Shown here piece after piece: positions 61,146 to 64,000 of a DNA stretch of 64,000 nucleotides. Position numbers and translations under genes: made by a program. Location: assembly GCF_900128975.1 (NCBI RefSeq), contig NZ_FQVC01000006.1, positions 186,001 through 250,000 on the forward strand, read 5' to 3'. Origin of the DNA: Devosia limi DSM 17137 (GTDB taxonomy: Bacteria; Pseudomonadota; Alphaproteobacteria; Rhizobiales; Devosiaceae). The stretch's first letter is position 1; each line of letters starts with the position of its first letter. Under the pieces are notes generated by a model. That model made no database searches and was not told the origin of the DNA. It saw nothing but the letters and a program-made list of their open reading frames with translations.

Positions 61146-63613
61146 TATTCGGCGACGGCTGCCATGGCGCTGTCGCGCGGCAGATTGACCGTGATGCGGC
61201 TGCCGCGTGGCTCGCGGCGCTCGGCGGTGATGGTGCCGCCATGCAGGTTGACGAAGGTCTTGACGATGGCCAGCCCAAGGCCGGCGCCACGCTGGCGGGC
61301 GGTCGGCGCGTCGATACGGGTCAGGATCGCCGCCTTCATTTCATCGGTCAGGCCCGGACCTTCATCCTCGATGACGAACAGCACGCGATCGGCACGATGG
61401 GTCACCGATAGCCGGATTTCGCCGCCGGGCGGGGAAAAGCGGGCGGCATTGGACAGGAGATTGTAGAGAACCTGAACGATGCGGGTGCCATCGGCGATGA
61501 AGGGCGGCATGCCGCCTTCGACATCAACGACCAGATTGATCGGCTTCTCGCCCGAAATTTCGGGAAAGGTGGCCGAAAGCCCGGCCCGCGCCTTGTCGAC
61601 CAGCGTGGTCACGTCCTGCAGTTCGGGCCGCAGCTCGGCAATGCCGGCATCGACCGAGGCGAGGTCGAGGATATTGTCGATCAGCACGCCCAGGGTGACG
61701 CTGGAGGCGCGGATATAGTCGATATAGGAGCGCTGCCGTTCATTGAGCGTGCCGGCATCGCTGGCCAGCAGGTCGGCAAAGCCGATGATATTGGTCAGGG
61801 GCGAGCGCAGCTCATAGGAGACATTCTCGACAAAGGCGTCCTTGAGCAGGTCGGCCGCCACCAGCGCATCATTGCGCTCCTTGAGCACCTTGGAATAGCG
61901 GGCGCCCTCGGTGACATCGAGGAAGGTCATCATCGTCTGCCCATCGGGCAGGCGGGTAATGGCATAGTCGAGCAGCTTGTCATCGGCGCGATTGATGCGG
62001 CCGGTGGTGTCCGAACGGGTCGGATTGAGATCGATAATGCCGCGCTTGAGTTCGCGCCAGATGCTGGCGCCGTCCTCGGGCATGGCCCGGCCGCAGGATT
62101 GGGCGATCTGGTCGATATGCGGGCTGGTCTCCAGCTCGCTCATCGGCACGCGCCACAGCTCGGACAGCCGCGGATTGCACAGGGTCAGCCGCCCATTGGT
62201 GCCAAACACCGCCACGGCTTCCGACAGCGCATTGATGGTTTCGCGCTGCACATTGGAGAAGGCCTTGTTGGAGCTCTCCAGCTTGAGGCGCTCGGTAATG
62301 TCCTCGAAGACATAGATCACCCCGCCACGCGGGCCGGCCGGGGCCGAGATCACCTTGATGCTGCGCCCGTCGGGCAGATGCCAGGGCTCGTTCTCGCGCG
62401 GCACGGTCAGGCTGTAGGAGGTCAGATGCTGCTTGCGCCAGACCTGGTAATCCACCTCGGCCGGCAGCATGCCCTGGGTGCGCAGCTTGTCGAGAATGGC
62501 GCGCTCGTCGAGCCCCAGCATCAGATATTTGGGGTCGAGATTCCACAGATTGGCATAGGCCTGGTTGAACTGGATCAGCTCGCGATTGGCATTGAAAATG
62601 GCAATCGGGGTGGTCAGCGCATCGATGATGCCGCTGATATGGGCCAGCCCGCTCTCGACCGGCTTGATCAGGTCGTCGACCGGCCTGAGATAGCCGGCGC
62701 GACCACCGGCAATGGGAAATTCGACCAGCTCGAAGCCGCCCTGGCCGGGCCAGGCGACCGGCAGGGTCACCGCCTTGCCACTGGCAGCACAATTGGCCAG
62801 ATGCTGGCGCAATTGGCCATCGTCGAGCAGTTCGGCCGGCTCCAGATCATTGCCGCCCCGGCCCAGGGTCTTGGCCAGCGCCAGATAGGCGGCATTGGCA
62901 TAGATCAGGCGATCATTGCCGTCGCGGGCAAAGGCCGGTTTGGTCAACAGCCCCAGAATGGTGCGGACGCTGTTGAGGTCGGTCTCGCTGGCCGGCAAGG
63001 CGGTGTCGTCGTCCGGCTGCAGGAATGCGGGGCGCAGGCGCAGCGCCGTGCCGCCGCCCAGCACCCAGCCATTGGCGCGGATGACCCGGCCATCCAGCGC
63101 ATTGAGACTGACGGCGAAGGCATGGCCGTCGACGCGCAGCTCCTCGAGCATGGCGGCGAGGCGCTCGGCATCGGCCGGCGCCAGCCAGGTGCGGAATTGC
63201 AGAACGCTTTCGGGCTGGCGCCCCGGGGGCAGCACCGCTGCGGCCTGGCCCAAAAACTTCACCGCGCCGCCACCATTCTCGGTCCACAGCACCGTGACTT
63301 CACGGGTGCCCGAGAGCAGGGCTTCATATTCATCGACAAGCGCGCGGAGGCCGGCAATCTGCTCAGCCGATTTGAGCCGGGCCGACTTGCTGTCAGCCTG
63401 GCGATGGCGCAGCACGGCCATGGCGATCAGAGCAAAGCCACCCGCGCCCAGGGCAACGGCCAGCGGGGCGGCGCTGATAATGGGATGGGCGGCAATGCCG
63501 TCCTGCGCCAGGGCCGGAACCGCCGACACCAGGGCCAGCGGGGCGGAAACCAACCCTGCGAATCCCCAAGTCTTCCGGAAACCAACCGGCGCCATGCGCT
63601 GCCTCTTAATCAT
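61145..63613 (-). CDS. divL: DivL-like PAS-containing atypical histidine kinase
   Basis: 822 residues. Two N-terminal hydrophobic segments (about 15-35 and 50-66) are followed by several PAS-like regions, then the dimerisation helix and ATPase domain (N-box NAARFSPPGG, G1 DEGPGLTD, G2 GAGLGLAIV). At the H-box the sequence is VSYELRSPL. Tyr-600 replaces the phosphoacceptor His, the diagnostic trait of DivL, which regulates the CckA-CtrA cell-cycle phosphorelay through DivK. Length is close to DivL (about 770). The placement before tsaE and beside ahcY matches related genomes. Confidence 0.9.
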   Translation of the reverse strand: MIKRQRMAPVGFRKTWGFAGLVSAPLALVSAVPALAQDGIAAHPIISAAPLAVALGAGGFALIAMAVLRHRQADSKSARLKSAEQIAGLRALVDEYEALLSGTREVTVLWTENGGGAVKFLGQAAAVLPPGRQPESVLQFRTWLAPADAERLAAMLEELRVDGHAFAVSLNALDGRVIRANGWVLGGGTALRLRPAFLQPDDDTALPASETDLNSVRTILGLLTKPAFARDGNDRLIYANAAYLALAKTLGRGGNDLEPAELLDDGQLRQHLANCAASGKAVTLPVAWPGQGGFELVEFPIAGGRAGYLRPVDDLIKPVESGLAHISGIIDALTTPIAIFNANRELIQFNQAYANLWNLDPKYLMLGLDERAILDKLRTQGMLPAEVDYQVWRKQHLTSYSLTVPRENEPWHLPDGRSIKVISAPAGPRGGVIYVFEDITERLKLESSNKAFSNVQRETINALSEAVAVFGTNGRLTLCNPRLSELWRVPMSELETSPHIDQIAQSCGRAMPEDGASIWRELKRGIIDLNPTRSDTTGRINRADDKLLDYAITRLPDGQTMMTFLDVTEGARYSKVLKERNDALVAADLLKDAFVENVSYELRSPLTNIIGFADLLASDAGTLNERQRSYIDYIRASSVTLGVLIDNILDLASVDAGIAELRPELQDVTTLVDKARAGLSATFPEISGEKPINLVVDVEGGMPPFIADGTRIVQVLYNLLSNAARFSPPGGEIRLSVTHRADRVLFVIEDEGPGLTDEMKAAILTRIDAPTARQRGAGLGLAIVKTFVNLHGGTITAERREPRGSRITVNLPRDSAMAAVAE

Positions 63614-63925
63614 TTGTGTTTTGCCGCAAAACCGGCCGCAACAACCGGTACGCTCGCACTGGAAAGGTGGCGCACGCCGGACCAGGTGGTCCGATCGCCC
63701 CCATTCGTCAGCCCGAACCCCCAGGCCTCCCGAATCAGTTAACCATAGCGGCCGAGTGAATCGGCTAAAAGAGTCTTAATGGCAGTGCGTTCCCGGCAAA
63801 TCACCCATTAGCCCACTTGACCCGGGAACGAAGCAGCAACAATCCGGTTACGCAAAAGCCCGCCGGCGGGTGCCGACGGGCTTTGCTTATGCCAGAGCTG
63901 CCCGGCAGGCCGGGCGGCGCCGCGC
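63614..63925. other. Intergenic region between ahcY and divL
   Basis: About 310 bases. The left part is AT-richer around 63735-63785 (GTTAACC, TCTTAATGG) and probably holds the divL promoter. The right part contains the ahcY terminator. Confidence 0.5.
63855..63884 (-). terminator. Rho-independent terminator of ahcY
   Basis: On the minus strand, AAAGCCCGTCGGC, a four-base loop and GCCGGCGGGCTTT with one wobble, followed by TTGCG. It lies about 40 bases after the ahcY stop. Confidence 0.8.
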
Positions 63926-64000
63926 CTAGTAGCGGTATTCGCCGGACTTGAACGGCCCGTTCTGGCTGACGCCGATATAATCGGCCTGCGTCTTGGTCAG
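63926..64000 (-). CDS. ahcY: Adenosylhomocysteinase, C-terminal end (partial at window edge)
   Basis: The last 24 codons read LTKTQADYIGVSQNGPFKSG then EYRY and TAG. This is the highly conserved SAH hydrolase tail ending in YRY, whose Lys/Tyr residues contact NAD of the neighbouring subunit. The gene continues beyond the window. It recycles S-adenosylhomocysteine to adenosine and homocysteine. Confidence 0.93.
   Translation of the reverse strand: MTKTQADYIGVSQNGPFKSGEYRY

Noticed and set aside
62099-63742. A 547-codon frame antisense to the divL-like gene
   Set aside because: Low-complexity Gln/Gly-rich translation, no domain, mirrors the codon bias of the sense gene.

Overview
The window reads as a chromosomal segment of a GC-rich alphaproteobacterium of the order Hyphomicrobiales (Rhizobiales), with Devosiaceae (Devosia-like) as my best guess. 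The reasons are a DivL-type cell-cycle kinase with tyrosine in its H-box, next to tsaE and the 3' end of ahcY, the characteristic REP-like palindromes at 59.5-60.5 kb, and codon use dominated by G/C in third positions. Species assignment is inference.

Region 1 (1-12.9 kb) is a catabolic/transport locus for an amino or imino acid. A minus-strand operon runs from a heterotrimeric D-amino-acid/hydroxyproline-type dehydrogenase (FAD oxidase-like subunit, [2Fe-2S] subunit, FAD/BFD subunit) through an aldehyde dehydrogenase, a DapB-like and a DapA-like enzyme, one ABC permease, one ABC ATPase and a saccharopine/lysine-dehydrogenase-like enzyme. It is followed by a LacI regulator with twin operators. 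Divergent from it are a LysR regulator, the periplasmic binding protein and an Asp/Glu-racemase-superfamily protein. The exact substrate is not known. A very long secreted peptidoglycan-binding protein with eight 14-residue repeats lies at 13.0-16.7 kb.

Region 2 (17.5-45.5 kb) is a surface-polysaccharide/nonulosonate locus. Minus-strand genes (32.9 to 17.5 kb) encode a Wzy-like polymerase/ligase, a UDP-HexNAc dehydrogenase, an unidentified GT-B-like protein, an acyltransferase, WecB, a WbpG-HisH-HisF amidotransferase module, the bi-domain oxidoreductase/heparinase-like/GT4 cassette and an SDR-initiating-transferase fusion. Plus-strand genes (33.0 to 44.3 kb) encode a Wzx flippase and a pseudaminic-acid pathway (PseB, PseC, aldo/keto reductase, SpsF-aminotransferase fusion, PseG-GNAT fusion, PseI, a second HisH-HisF, GNAT). 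A second sugar amidotransferase faces them across a shared terminator.

Region 3 (45.5-54.86 kb) is mobile DNA integrated at a tRNA-Arg(CCG) gene. It holds IS3-type remnants, a truncated acyltransferase, an operon of a GIY-YIG/DUF4357 protein with a soluble FtsH-like AAA+/M41 protease and a DUF6634-like protein, a ParA/ribbon-helix-helix pair, an AlpA-like regulator and two tyrosine recombinases. A 16-base leader motif recurs in front of parA and both recombinases. A short tRNA fragment with the same TGTCCCAAA arm repeats sits at 17.34 kb, so the glycan locus may belong to the same or a related island.

Region 4 (54.9-64 kb) is core chromosome: a lytic-transglycosylase lipoprotein, a CheY-like receiver, DNA polymerase I, an array of palindromic repeats enclosing a small GIY-YIG gene, tsaE, a divL-like kinase and the end of ahcY.
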